Below, in pieces: positions 19,514 to 28,831 of a stretch of DNA of 64,000 nt (positions within the stretch are counted from its first letter, which is position 1; the number at the start of each line of letters is the position of its first letter). The notes beneath the pieces are model-generated. The model saw only the letters and a program-made list of their open reading frames with translations, was not told where the DNA came from and ran no database searches. This DNA comes from Sinanaerobacter sp. ZZT-01. Lineage in GTDB: Bacteria; Bacillota; Clostridia; Peptostreptococcales; Anaerovoracaceae. The DNA lies in assembly GCF_035621135.1 (NCBI RefSeq), contig NZ_CP141728.1, positions 2,294,001 through 2,358,000 on the forward strand, given 5' to 3'. The translations under genes were made by a program, and so were the position numbers.

Positions 19514-20221
19514 ATGAATCAACATATCATTTCTTTTGCAGTAAGTGATGCAATTGAAAAAGCTAGAAATTATTATATTCAGACATGTGGACTAAGCTTT
19601 GAAAAAGATAAACATGTAAGGATGATGCGCATTGCAGAAGATATTTTAAATGAGGGAATAAAAGGATTGCATATGTATGCTTTAATTTCCGAGTTCGGAA
19701 AAGAGGTATTAAAAGATAATGCAATGGTTTTGAATGGGGTTACCTTTAGATGCAATGCATTTTCACAGTTGGATCAGGACAAAGTGCTGGCAATTTATCC
19801 TTACATCCTTACGATTGGTGAAATAACGACGAAGAGTGACAGCATTTCAGACCAGCTATTTGCAGATATTTGGGGCACTTCTTTTGTGGATGCTGCTAGA
19901 GATTTATTACAAGATGAGATTGAGGAACATCTGAAAGAAAAATACAATCGTACGGATATTGTAGTTTCCTCCTCCTTTGGACCAGGGTTTTATGGGATGG
20001 ATGTAACGATGATGAAAAAGTTTTTTCAAGTTTTGGATGGAAGTAAAGTAGGGGTAGAATTAAAAGGAAATAGTCTTTTGCTTCCTCTTAAATCCTGTGC
20101 GGGATTTTATGTTGCCGTAGAAAATAAATGGGTTCTTCCACCTGCAGATTGTCAAAATTGCCTTGGAAATGCAGGCGGCTGTAGTTTTTGTAAGAATAAT
20201 CCGCAGAAATTATCTTTATAA
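19514..20221 (+). CDS. Stand-alone MetH-activation-domain-like protein (first copy)
   Basis: Protein of 235 residues resembling the SAM-binding activation domain of B12-dependent methionine synthase. The diagnostic stretch is SFGPGFYGM followed by FFQVLDGSKVGVELKGNSLLLPLKSCAGFYVA. A C-terminal cysteine cluster CQNCLGNAGGCSFC could bind metal or Fe-S. ATG 19514 follows GAGGTGA. It stands just left of the methylamine cluster, with a terminator after it. Likely role: reductive remethylation of an oxidised corrinoid using SAM, either with a split methionine synthase or with the methyltransferases here; which one cannot be told. Confidence 0.72.
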   Translation: MNQHIISFAVSDAIEKARNYYIQTCGLSFEKDKHVRMMRIAEDILNEGIKGLHMYALISEFGKEVLKDNAMVLNGVTFRCNAFSQLDQDKVLAIYPYILTIGEITTKSDSISDQLFADIWGTSFVDAARDLLQDEIEEHLKEKYNRTDIVVSSSFGPGFYGMDVTMMKKFFQVLDGSKVGVELKGNSLLLPLKSCAGFYVAVENKWVLPPADCQNCLGNAGGCSFCKNNPQKLSL

Positions 20222-20252
20222 AAAGATTTTTTATAATAAAATCATATATAAA

Positions 20253-20282
20253 AAACCACGCATTTGTGTAAATGCGTGGTTT
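20253..20282. terminator. Bidirectional intrinsic terminator
   Basis: Arms 20253-20265 and 20270-20282 are perfect 13-base complements with a 4-base loop, A-rich before and T-rich after. It serves both the MetH-activation-like gene (+) and the convergent regulator gene (-). Confidence 0.88.
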
Positions 20283-20290
20283 TTCAGTTA

Positions 20291-21568
20291 TTAATGTTGA
20301 TGCAGCTTCCGATATTCCTTCGGTGTACAAGTTTCAAATTTACGAAATACTTTTGTGAAATAGCTTTGGTCTTCAAATCCAGATTGGAAGGATACGTCAA
20401 CCACACTGAGATTCGTCTTTAATAAAAGATGTTTTGCTTTATTCACTCTTATCTTACTTAGATATTCTGAAAAGTTCATATGCAGTTCTTGTTTAAAAAG
20501 CATAGAAAGGTAGGATGGATTTACATGAAGCTCTTCAGCAATGTTTTGAAGAGTAATTTTTTTTGTAAAATTTTGATTTATATATTGTAAAGACTTTAAA
20601 ATCAGAGGTGAATTCCCATCATAAATTGAATTTTGAGCTTTGCGGCAGCAAAAGCGTATAAAGCTGGCGGCCACTTCTACCAATTCTTGATAATTATTTA
20701 CATGATTTAATTCGTGCATATCTTCGTAGTCCAGTTCTACTGTTTCATGAAAATTAGGATCTTGATCTGATAAAGTACGTGAAAGAATTGCATAAATCCC
20801 AAGAAATTTAGTTCGAATTGCATTCAAATCGCTGGATTCTAAAATGGAAATACGGTCCATTAAATGATTGAGAATCTCAGCAGCACCTTCACTATCACCG
20901 TTTTTTGTTTTTTGAATCAATTCGTTTTCCATATCAAATGGGTATTCCATCGGTGTGTTTTGTTTTTTATAGTTTTGTAATTCTTGAGCGATACGAAGCT
21001 GTTCTTTATATTGCCGATTCATCTTCGCATAATCGGTATGTGTTCCGATGGAAGCGAGGACACAATTATTCAATAATAAAGCGAGATGATTAATTTCCTT
21101 TGGCGCATAAGATTTCATTTCTTTCAAAAACAACATGAGTTTTAATGATTGTTGTTCTCCTGCACCATTAATTTGAAGCAGCGTAGATAGTGTACTTTCA
21201 CGAAGCGTTCCCATAATAATAGGACCTGCGATGAAACAGCCAAGAGATTTCCCTTCTACAATCAACGAGACAGCAATTTGAATCAGGCCAATGCGGCAGA
21301 TGCTGATATAAGGCTCACCTAGTTTTGCTGCAAAATTAGCACAGGATATGAGATTTTTACGGCAGACAGTATTAGATATGTTATACAAATCAGAGTAATT
21401 GCATAGTTTCCATTCTGGACAGCATTCCCATAAGATGTTACCTTCATTGTTATAAAAAGTGACTGGCATTTTTGAAATATGACAAAAAGATGTAACGGAA
21501 TCTTTTAAATAGTCTGAAAGATCAGGGAGCGTTGGTTTTGTAAGGGATGGAGCAACATAATGCTTCAA
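20291..21568 (-). CDS. PocR-domain AraC-family transcriptional regulator
   Basis: Regulator of 425 residues. The start is taken as TTG 21568, eight bases after CGGAGG, giving MKHYVAP; no ATG has a comparable site. Residues about 10-180 form a PocR sensory domain with conserved cysteines (FCHIS, ECCPEWKLC, CRKNLISC, ICRIG), known to bind small organic ligands. The C-terminal 100 residues are a double helix-turn-helix AraC domain (IAEELHVNPSYLSMLFK and FEDQSYFTKVFRKF). It is divergent from the methylamine genes and is their most likely regulator. Confidence 0.87.
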   Translation of the reverse strand: MKHYVAPSLTKPTLPDLSDYLKDSVTSFCHISKMPVTFYNNEGNILWECCPEWKLCNYSDLYNISNTVCRKNLISCANFAAKLGEPYISICRIGLIQIAVSLIVEGKSLGCFIAGPIIMGTLRESTLSTLLQINGAGEQQSLKLMLFLKEMKSYAPKEINHLALLLNNCVLASIGTHTDYAKMNRQYKEQLRIAQELQNYKKQNTPMEYPFDMENELIQKTKNGDSEGAAEILNHLMDRISILESSDLNAIRTKFLGIYAILSRTLSDQDPNFHETVELDYEDMHELNHVNNYQELVEVAASFIRFCCRKAQNSIYDGNSPLILKSLQYINQNFTKKITLQNIAEELHVNPSYLSMLFKQELHMNFSEYLSKIRVNKAKHLLLKTNLSVVDVSFQSGFEDQSYFTKVFRKFETCTPKEYRKLHQH

Positions 21569-21618
21569 AATAAACACCTCCGAACTGTAAAATGTGCTAA
21601 AAATTAAAATAAATCTTA

Positions 21619-21674
21619 GGTTTATTTTAGATGAAACCCAAGGGTATTTCAAGAAAAATTTGATGAAATCAAAT
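21619..21674. promoter_or_regulatory. Inverted repeats in the divergent regulatory region, possible operators
   Basis: Two palindromes lie between the regulator and the methylamine genes: GGTTT-N10-AAACC (21619-21638) and ATTTGAT-GAA-ATCAAAT (21658-21674). A TATAAT at 21693-21698 follows, without a convincing -35, as expected for an activator-dependent promoter. Binding by the PocR/AraC protein is inference. Confidence 0.45.
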
Positions 21675-21802
21675 CTAAATACCAAAATTACTTATAATAC
21701 TGATATATCTTTCATTTAAAAATATCTAGAATTAAATTGTAAGGAAATATAGAATCAAAAATCTGAATCGAAAAAGCACGTATAAATTAGAGGAGGCTAT
21801 AA

Positions 21803-23161
21803 ATGGGTAAGGAATTAATTTTTAAGACTCTAAGGCATGAAAAAACGGATTCGGTTCCGTGGGTTCCTTTTGCTGGAGTGCATGCTGGTAAGTTAAAAAA
21901 CTATACTGCAGAAGAAATTTTAAGAGATGGAGACAAACTCTTTGAAGCTCTAATAGAAGTTTATAAACTTTATGTGCCAGATGGAATGACGACATTATTT
22001 GACCTTCAGGTAGAAGCGGAAATTTTGGGCTGCGATTTACTTTGGGCCGAGAATAACCCACCTTCTGTTAAGTCACATCCTTTAAGCGGAGAAAAAGCAA
22101 TTCCGTGTAAATGCAAAATTCCTAATGAAGAATCAGGCAGAATACCGATGATTTTAGATGTTATGCGTCGCGTGAAAGCTGAAATTGGAGATGAGGTTGC
22201 ACTTTATGGATTGATTTGCGGACCATTTACTTTGGCTTCCCACTTAAGAGGAAGTGATATTTTTATGGATATGATTTCCGATCCTGCTTATGTTATGGAG
22301 CTTCTTGAATTCTGCGGTGAAGTAGCCTGCAAAATGTCAGAGATGTATATTGATGCCGGAATGGATGTCATTGCTGTTGTAGATCCGTTGGTAAGTCAAA
22401 TTTCTCCAAAACATATCGACAAATTGTTAGCGCCGACGTTTACAGCTGTATTTGACTTTATTCGAAGCAAAGGCGTATACTCTTGCTTTTTCGTATGTGG
22501 TAATGCAACAAAGCAGATTGAATCTATGTGCAAAATGAATCCAGACGGTGTTTCCGTTGATGAAAATGTGGATATGGTAACTGCAAAGAAGGTTACGGAT
22601 CAATATAACATTGCAATCGGAGGAAATATTCCGCTTACGACGACGATGCTTTATGGTACACAGCAGGATAATATGAAATGCGTAATCGATTTGTTAGATA
22701 GTTTGGATCATCATAATTTAATTATCAGTCCGGGATGCGACATGCCGTATGACACACCAATTGAAAATACGATTGCGGTAACACAAGCGGTAAAGACACC
22801 GGAAGCGGTGCGCGAAATGGTTAAAAATTATGAGGGCGGCGGCTTTGATGATATCAATATTGAAATTCCTGATTATGAAAAACTGGATAAGGTTTTGATT
22901 GAACTATTCACATTAGATCCAGAGCAATGTGCAGCTTGTACGTATATGGTAAATCTTGTTGAGGATAACTATGAGGAAATTAAAGACATTGCTGATTACG
23001 TTGTTTATAAATATTGCGTAAAAGAAGATATTGCAAGAACCATGAAGATGGGCTTAAAGAACCTTCCGACTATGTGTATCAATGGAGAGCCAAAATGGGT
23101 ATCCATCATTCCAAGCAAGGAAGAATTAATTGCAGAAGTAAAAAAATACGTTAAAAAATAA
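21803..23161 (+). CDS. UroD-family methylcobamide methyltransferase-like protein fused to a thioredoxin-like domain
   Basis: Protein of 452 residues. Residues about 1-345 belong to the uroporphyrinogen-decarboxylase fold used by MtaA/MtbA methyltransferases. The C-terminal part (about 355-452) looks like a thioredoxin fold with CAAC at 376-379 and the NLPTMCINGE cis-Pro region. MtaA/MtbA bind zinc with HxC...C; here Cys232 (FVCGN) and Cys312 (PGCD) are present but the His is Phe230. It heads the methylamine operon. It may move methyl groups from the corrinoid proteins to an acceptor, or carry out a redox-linked step; the acceptor is unknown. Confidence 0.75.
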   Translation: MGKELIFKTLRHEKTDSVPWVPFAGVHAGKLKNYTAEEILRDGDKLFEALIEVYKLYVPDGMTTLFDLQVEAEILGCDLLWAENNPPSVKSHPLSGEKAIPCKCKIPNEESGRIPMILDVMRRVKAEIGDEVALYGLICGPFTLASHLRGSDIFMDMISDPAYVMELLEFCGEVACKMSEMYIDAGMDVIAVVDPLVSQISPKHIDKLLAPTFTAVFDFIRSKGVYSCFFVCGNATKQIESMCKMNPDGVSVDENVDMVTAKKVTDQYNIAIGGNIPLTTTMLYGTQQDNMKCVIDLLDSLDHHNLIISPGCDMPYDTPIENTIAVTQAVKTPEAVREMVKNYEGGGFDDINIEIPDYEKLDKVLIELFTLDPEQCAACTYMVNLVEDNYEEIKDIADYVVYKYCVKEDIARTMKMGLKNLPTMCINGEPKWVSIIPSKEELIAEVKKYVKK

Positions 23162-23205
23162 ATTAGGTACCTGTTTTTAATTTTTTATATATTAAAAAGG
23201 ACACT

Positions 23206-23232
23206 TGTCGGCTCTGCGATTTGGAGCCGACA
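23206..23232 (+). other. Intercistronic hairpin before a corrinoid protein gene
   Basis: Arms 23206-23214 and 23224-23232 are perfect 9-base complements, GC-rich, loop 9, no T-run after it. It may protect or terminate part of the transcript and so raise or lower corrinoid-protein synthesis relative to its neighbour. Confidence 0.55.
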
Positions 23233-23263
23233 GGGAAGGAAAAGGATTGAGGAGGAATTTTTA

Positions 23264-23911
23264 ATGAGTAGAGAAGCGATTTTAGAAGCGGCAAAAGAAT
23301 CCATTATGGAAGCAGATGAAGACTTAGCGATGCAAGTATTAAAAGATGCTGAAGCAGAGAAACTTGACGCAGTTGATCTTCTGAGCAATGGATACAGTGC
23401 CGGCATGAAAGAATTGGGAGATTTGTTTGGAAGAGGAGAGATCTTTTTACCTGAATTGATCTTTGCAACAGAAGTTATGAAAGCGGTAACAGCAGAGATC
23501 GAGTCCAAGATGGATGTGAAAGACACACAGGCAAAGGGAGTTATGGTAATTGGAACCGTAGCAGGAGATGTTCATGACATCGGAAAAGGTATCGTAGCTT
23601 CACTTGTCAAGACAAATGGAATTGAAGTATATGATTTGGGAAGAGAAGTACCTGCTGAAGTGTTTATCGAAAAAGTAAAAGAAGTAAATGCGGATTTTGT
23701 AGGGAGTAGTGCACTGCTTACAACAACAATGACCGAGCAAAAGAAAATAGAAGAGCTTCTTGTAAAAGAAGGTCTGAGAGATAAAGTAAAAACAATGGTT
23801 GGCGGTGCGCCTGTTACAAAGCGTTGGGCAGAAAAGATTGGAGCAGACGCTTACTGTGAAGATGCATCAGATACGGTAAACTTCATTTTAAACTGGATCG
23901 AGCAGATGTAA
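23264..23911 (+). CDS. Corrinoid protein (MttC/MtbC type)
   Basis: Methyl-carrying corrinoid protein of 215 residues. An N-terminal four-helix cap (about 1-88) precedes a B12-binding Rossmann domain with GDVHDIGKG; His104 is the expected lower cobalt ligand. A GSSALLTTTM motif follows. AGGAGG eight bases upstream of ATG. Its place directly before mttB suggests it is the trimethylamine corrinoid protein, but MttC and MtbC cannot be separated by sequence alone. A second copy lies at 33744. Confidence 0.9.
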   Translation: MSREAILEAAKESIMEADEDLAMQVLKDAEAEKLDAVDLLSNGYSAGMKELGDLFGRGEIFLPELIFATEVMKAVTAEIESKMDVKDTQAKGVMVIGTVAGDVHDIGKGIVASLVKTNGIEVYDLGREVPAEVFIEKVKEVNADFVGSSALLTTTMTEQKKIEELLVKEGLRDKVKTMVGGAPVTKRWAEKIGADAYCEDASDTVNFILNWIEQM

Positions 23912-23953
23912 TTCATTTATTCGAATGTTTCAAAATGAAAGGGAGGCGAGTCA

Positions 23954-25438
23954 ATGGGTAAATTTACTCATGAAGAAGATATATACGGGTATTGTATACT
24001 CCGTAACGAGGACTTAGATGCACTGCATGAATCCACATTGGAGCTTATGGAAGACTATGGATTACAGATTCATGGAAAAGAAGCTTTGGAAATTTACAGT
24101 GCTGCGGGCTGCGATGTCGATATGACAAATGACCGTGTTAAGTTCCCTAGAAATTTAGTAAATGATAGTATAGAATCTTGCCCTGCAGAGTTTACACTTT
24201 GCGGACGTGACCCCAAGAATGACACCTTAGTAGGCGGTAAAAATGTAGCTTACAAAAACTTTGGTACCGGTGTGCTGATTAAAGACCCGTATACCGGAGA
24301 AATTCGTGATACTACAAAAGAAGACTTGGGCAATGTAGCAAGATTTTGTGACGCAATGGACGCTGTTAATGTGTTTTCGATAGCAGTTGCTGCAGGTGAC
24401 GTAGATCAAAGAGTAAAATCTTTACATGAGGCAGAAATCGTATTTAACAACCTAACAAAAAACTTTGCACACGATTTAGAAGGAAAGAAAAACACACAGC
24501 GATTTGTTGATATGGCGGCAGCTATTCAGGGAGGCTATGACAAACTAAGAGAAAGACCAATTATCACCATGGGAGCCTGCCCGAATAGTCCGCTAGAAAT
24601 TAATGAAAATGAAACGGATATCATTATGTTGTCTGCAAGACATGGGCTGCCGATTGATATTTTATCAATGGGTCTATGTGGCGGAACCACTCCTGCGACA
24701 TTGGCAGGAACCTTGGTAACAACAAATGCAGAAATTCTCGGAGGAATTGTTCTTTCGCAGATTATTAATAAAGGAAATCCGATTCTTTACGGAAGCTCTA
24801 CTACCATCATGGATATGAAATCTGCAACCTCTCCTGTTGGAGCACCGGAACATGCAATGTGCGGTGCAGCCGTTGGTCAAATCGGCCATTATTACGGTAT
24901 ACCTACAAATGTAGGCGGGACATAGGGCGACAGCAAATGCCTTGATGAACAGTTAGGTCATGAAAAAACCATGACGTCCATGCTGCCGGCACTGACAGGA
25001 AGTAATGTAATTTACGGAATGGGTATGTTGGAAATGGGTATGACAATGAGCTACGAGCAGCTTCTGATTGATCAGGAAATCGTGCATATGATTCGCAGAG
25101 TTTTGCAAGGAATTCCTGTCAATAAAGAGACTATCGGTTTAGACACAATTAAGGCAGTAGGACCTGCCGGTAATTATCTATCTCAGAGACATACACTGAA
25201 ATACATGAGAAAAGAGCTGTCTACGACTAATTTAATCAATCGAAAGATGAGAGAAAATTGGGAAAATGCCGGAGCAAAAGATATGGCACAAGCTGCAAGA
25301 GAGCAGGCAATTGAAATTCTTGAAAATTATAAGCCAATCCCGCTTTCAGAGGATGTTAAGAAGAGGATTCGTGACATCGTTGAGGAGGGTGAAGCAGAAG
25401 TAAGAGAATTAGCTGCATTTGAAGCGAAGCACAAATAG
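23954..25438 (+). CDS. mttB: Trimethylamine methyltransferase MttB with in-frame UAG (pyrrolysine)
   Basis: One gene of 494 residues read through TAG at 24923-24925. Residue 324 is pyrrolysine, in the context GGT-Pyl-GDSKCLDEQ that is conserved in Pyl-type MttB proteins. Both halves match MttB (TIM barrel) and are in the same frame with no other lesion. Pyl activates trimethylamine for methyl transfer to the corrinoid protein encoded 42 bases upstream. The terminal codon is also TAG (25436-25438), with a further in-frame TAG at 25457 and TGA at 25490. AGGGAGGCG precedes the ATG. The machinery to insert Pyl is in this same window. Confidence 0.95.
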
Positions 25439-25509
25439 CTGTTATGGCCGTCTGCTTAGACGCAGATTGGCATTCATAGCATAAATAAATGAAGAAAGGA
25501 AGGGATGGC

Positions 25510-26919
25510 ATGAAAGACGAAAAGAAAAAGTTTTTGACTCGTATGGGCGATGGTTCCATTGTTTATATGACAGAAGAAGAAATTCGTGCTGACATAGAAG
25601 CCGGTGTACAGGATGCTGTTGTTAGAGGTAAAATTGATCCTCTGACAGAAGAAGAAAAGGAACATCTATATACCATCGTTACCATGCCGGGAAGTATTGT
25701 TGGTGTTGAACCTGGAAAGCAAATTGTAATGACAAATGATTCCGGTGCATATAAGATCAACATTAAAAGTCAGATCCCGGTTGTCAAAGAAACAGAAGTT
25801 CTAATTTATGAACGAGTATTAGGATGTGATTCGGTTGACGTTGGTAACTCCGATTACAACTATAAAACAGTAAAAGGTGTTGCAAAGCGTGAAGCAAGTG
25901 CATTAAAACAAGCTTTAAACGTAAGCACAATGCCTTTATTCTACGGAGCAATGACAAATCTAGGATTCTATACAAAGCCGGATGGTCCGGTTGAAAACTG
26001 GGCAGTGTTGTTACCGGAAGGAAAAATCAAGGAAGCATTAACAGCACAGGAGGAAGCCGTAGAGCATGCAGTAAGAGACATCGTTTATTGCGCAGAGCAG
26101 ATGTATGACGCCGGTGCTGACGGATTTCAGCTGGATACTTCCGGTGCTGCAGGCGATGCTGACTTCTTGGCAGCATTAAAAGCTAGCGAAATTATATCCG
26201 AGAAATTCCCTGGAATGGGTGTGGAGCTTGGTATGGCTGGCGAATTTGTACTCGGTATGCATGGTAAGCTAAAGTATGATGATACGCGTTTGGCCGGCCT
26301 TTATCCGCATAAGCAGGTTAAGCTGGTTGAAAAAGCTGGTGCAAGTATCTTTGGCGCAGTTGTAAATACAAATTGTAATATGACATTCCCTTGGAATATT
26401 GCCAGAGTGTGTACTTTTATCAAAGCTTGTACAGCTGTTGCTGAAATTCCAGTGCATGCAAACGTTGGAATGGGTGTATGTGGTGTGCCGATGTGTGAGA
26501 TGATGCCAAGCGACATGATTTCCAGAGCTGACAAAGCATTGGTAGAAATCGGAAAAATAGACGGCTTCTAGGTAGGCGTAGGTGACCCTGTAGGAGCTGA
26601 AGCTACACATAACATTTCCGCTGGGATGGGCGGTGTACGTACTGCTGGAGATCTGGTTTTACGTATGCAGATTGCCGAAAAGATGAAGATCGACGAAGCG
26701 AAAGCGTATGTGGCTGAAAAATTAGGCGTAACTCTTGAGGAGCTTCATGATGTAGTAACAATGACAGATAAGAGAGAGGCTTTACGGATTGGATTAACCC
26801 ATGTGGAGCCGTGCGCTGAAGAAAATAACGGAATGGCTGCAAAGTTTAGAATTGCAGAGGTTCTCGGAATCAAGATTAATTCAGTTGAAAGATTCAAGGA
26901 AAGAGCTGGTTTAAAATAA
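25510..26919 (+). CDS. mtbB: Dimethylamine methyltransferase MtbB with in-frame UAG (pyrrolysine)
   Basis: One gene of 469 residues read through TAG at 26569-26571. Pyl is residue 354, context DGF-Pyl-VGVGDPVGAEATHN, close to Pyl356 known for the Methanosarcina enzyme. The frame continues without lesion to TAA at 26917. MtbB transfers a methyl group from dimethylamine to its corrinoid protein. ATG 25510 is preferred over the one at 25489 because GGAAGGGATGG precedes it and the N-terminus then fits the family. Seventy-one bases separate it from mttB. No monomethylamine methyltransferase gene is present in the window. Confidence 0.94.
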
Positions 26920-27263
26920 TTTTGCAAGGAGTAGAATTGTTTGAATGAAGCGTTCCAAAGGTCTGGAAACAAAAAATATAAGAATACAGCAAGAACACAA
27001 CAAGAAATAAGATAAAATACAACCAAGCAGCACGATTCTTCTAAAATATCAGTGCTGTTTGGTTGCATAAAAGAAACGGTTTTGTAAACCGCCTTATAAT
27101 CTTATCAGTAAATTTTTGTTTTTTCAATATGCGAGTAGAAAAAAATAAAAACGAAGATTACAAACTGGAGAGTAAGGCCCTATTTCAAAATTCCAATTCA
27201 ATTTCCAAACAAAGTTTTGGGTATAGCATATACGTGTAGCACACATAGGAATAGGAGGAAAAT
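26920..27263 (+). other. Intergenic region with a long hairpin
   Basis: No credible gene. It holds a 14-bp inverted repeat (27020-27033 with 27052-27065, one G-U, loop 18) and a small palindrome CGGTTT-TGT-AAACCG at 27077-27091 followed by TATAAT at 27095-27100. The hairpin lacks a T-run. It probably marks the end of the mttB-mtbB transcript, with a new promoter for the transporter; I see no clear -35. Confidence 0.5.
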
Positions 27264-28700
27264 ATGGGTAGAAGAATTCCTTTATGGCAAATTTTTATGG
27301 TTTTAGCATTTATGGTAGCATTGTTGATGTACACGATTGTGGTTGTAGACGGATATATCCACATCGCGTTAGTGATATCCGGTGCATTTGCAGCAATTGT
27401 GGCAATTGCGAATGGGTATAAATGGTCATATTTAGAAAAAGGAATTATCAATAACATTACAAATTCAATGCAAGCACTATTGATATTGCTCACAGTAGGT
27501 ATGTTGATTGGTACCTGGATTGCCGGAGGTATCATTCAGACAATGATTTATTACGGACTCATGATACTAAATCCAAATATTTTCTTGGTAGCAACGGTAC
27601 TCATTTGTTGCGTTGTATCATTATCAACAGGGAGCGCTTGGACAACAGCCGGAACTGTAGGAATTGCACTAATCGGAATTGGGACAGCGCTTGACATATC
27701 CTTACCGATGACAGCGGGGGCAATTATTTCCGGTGCATACTTCGGAGATAAAATGTCACCATTATCTGATTCAACGAATTTAGCTGCAGCTATGGCAGGT
27801 GCAAACTTGTTTGATCATGTGAAACATATGGTATATACCGTTGTACCGTCGCTTACAATTTCTCTAATCATCTTTGGCATTTTAAGCATGGGGCACAGTT
27901 CATCAAACGTTGATATGAGTGACGTAACAATATTAATGAACGGACTGAAAGATAATTTCTACATTTCACCAATTCTTTTACTTCCACCGCTATTTGTAAT
28001 ATTAATGGTCGTATTTAAAATTCCTGCAATGCCGGGATTATTTGCGGGTGCATTGCTTGGTGTATTATTTGCAGTCGTTTTCCAAGGCGGTAATTTAGGA
28101 GAATTGATTGGTATTGTCATGTATGACGGTTATGTATCCAAAACAGGAATTGAATTTTTAGATGAGCTTTTAACCAGAGGTGGGTTATCATCTATGTTCT
28201 ATTCTTCGGTATTGGTATTATGTGCGATGGTCATTGGAGGCGTATTAGATGCCAGCGATATGTTGAAAACTATCTGTGAAAAATTATTGCGTTTTTCAAA
28301 AAGCACAGGCTCTCTGGTACTGATTGTGTTAGCGACTTGTATTTCTTGTAACATTATTGCTGCGGACCAATATGTTGCGATTGTGCTTCCCGGCAGAATG
28401 TTTAAGCAAGAATTTGAAGATCGCCGGTTAAAGAATAAAAACTTATCTCGTTGCTTGGAAGATGCAGGTACCGTAACATCTGCATTGGTTCCTTGGACAA
28501 CCTGTGGAGCATATATGTCTTCTACATTGGGTGTTGCTACAATCGCTTATCTGCCTTACAGTTTTCTAAATTTATTAAATCCATTCATTTCGATGTTCTA
28601 TGGTTTCACCGGAATTACAATGGAAAAAATGACAGAAGAAGAATATCAGGCGATTTTAAAGCAGAGAGAGCTGGACGCGGCATTAGCTGCGGTTGAGTAA
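27264..28700 (+). CDS. NhaC-family Na+/H+ antiporter-like transporter
   Basis: Membrane protein of 478 residues with about eleven helices, of the NhaC family. Conserved GAIISGAYFGDKMSPLSDSTNLAAAM near residues 152-177 marks the core. AGGAGG six bases before ATG. Its place between the methylamine methyltransferases and the Pyl genes suggests it may carry methylamines or exchange ammonium/methylammonium for cations, but NhaC members transport many substrates. A related protein is at 48397. Confidence 0.85.
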   Translation: MGRRIPLWQIFMVLAFMVALLMYTIVVVDGYIHIALVISGAFAAIVAIANGYKWSYLEKGIINNITNSMQALLILLTVGMLIGTWIAGGIIQTMIYYGLMILNPNIFLVATVLICCVVSLSTGSAWTTAGTVGIALIGIGTALDISLPMTAGAIISGAYFGDKMSPLSDSTNLAAAMAGANLFDHVKHMVYTVVPSLTISLIIFGILSMGHSSSNVDMSDVTILMNGLKDNFYISPILLLPPLFVILMVVFKIPAMPGLFAGALLGVLFAVVFQGGNLGELIGIVMYDGYVSKTGIEFLDELLTRGGLSSMFYSSVLVLCAMVIGGVLDASDMLKTICEKLLRFSKSTGSLVLIVLATCISCNIIAADQYVAIVLPGRMFKQEFEDRRLKNKNLSRCLEDAGTVTSALVPWTTCGAYMSSTLGVATIAYLPYSFLNLLNPFISMFYGFTGITMEKMTEEEYQAILKQRELDAALAAVE

Positions 28701-28763
28701 TATAACGTGACAACAAAAATAACTGACACTATACTTTTAATTATACTTTTCAATACTTTTATA

Positions 28764-28790
28764 AAGAGCGAGAGCATAGTTCTCGCTCTT
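28764..28790 (+). other. Hairpin after the NhaC-type gene
   Basis: Perfect 10-base arms 28764-28773 and 28781-28790 with a 7-base loop. Only CTCTTCAC follows, so termination is possible but weak. Confidence 0.5.
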
Positions 28791-28831
28791 CACATCTAAC
28801 TTGGAAGCATGTGCGATAGGGGGTTACAATA

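Noticed and set aside
21569-21802. Cobalamin riboswitch ahead of the corrinoid genes
   Set aside because: I looked for the B12-box and long paired elements and saw none; the space is too short and AT-rich.
24926-25438. mttB as two separate genes or a pseudogene
   Set aside because: Only one TAG separates them, same frame, Pyl context conserved, and the Pyl insertion genes are nearby.
26572-26919. Separate 97-residue gene after mtbB
   Set aside because: It is the C-terminal part of MtbB after the Pyl codon; no ribosome-binding site precedes its ATG.
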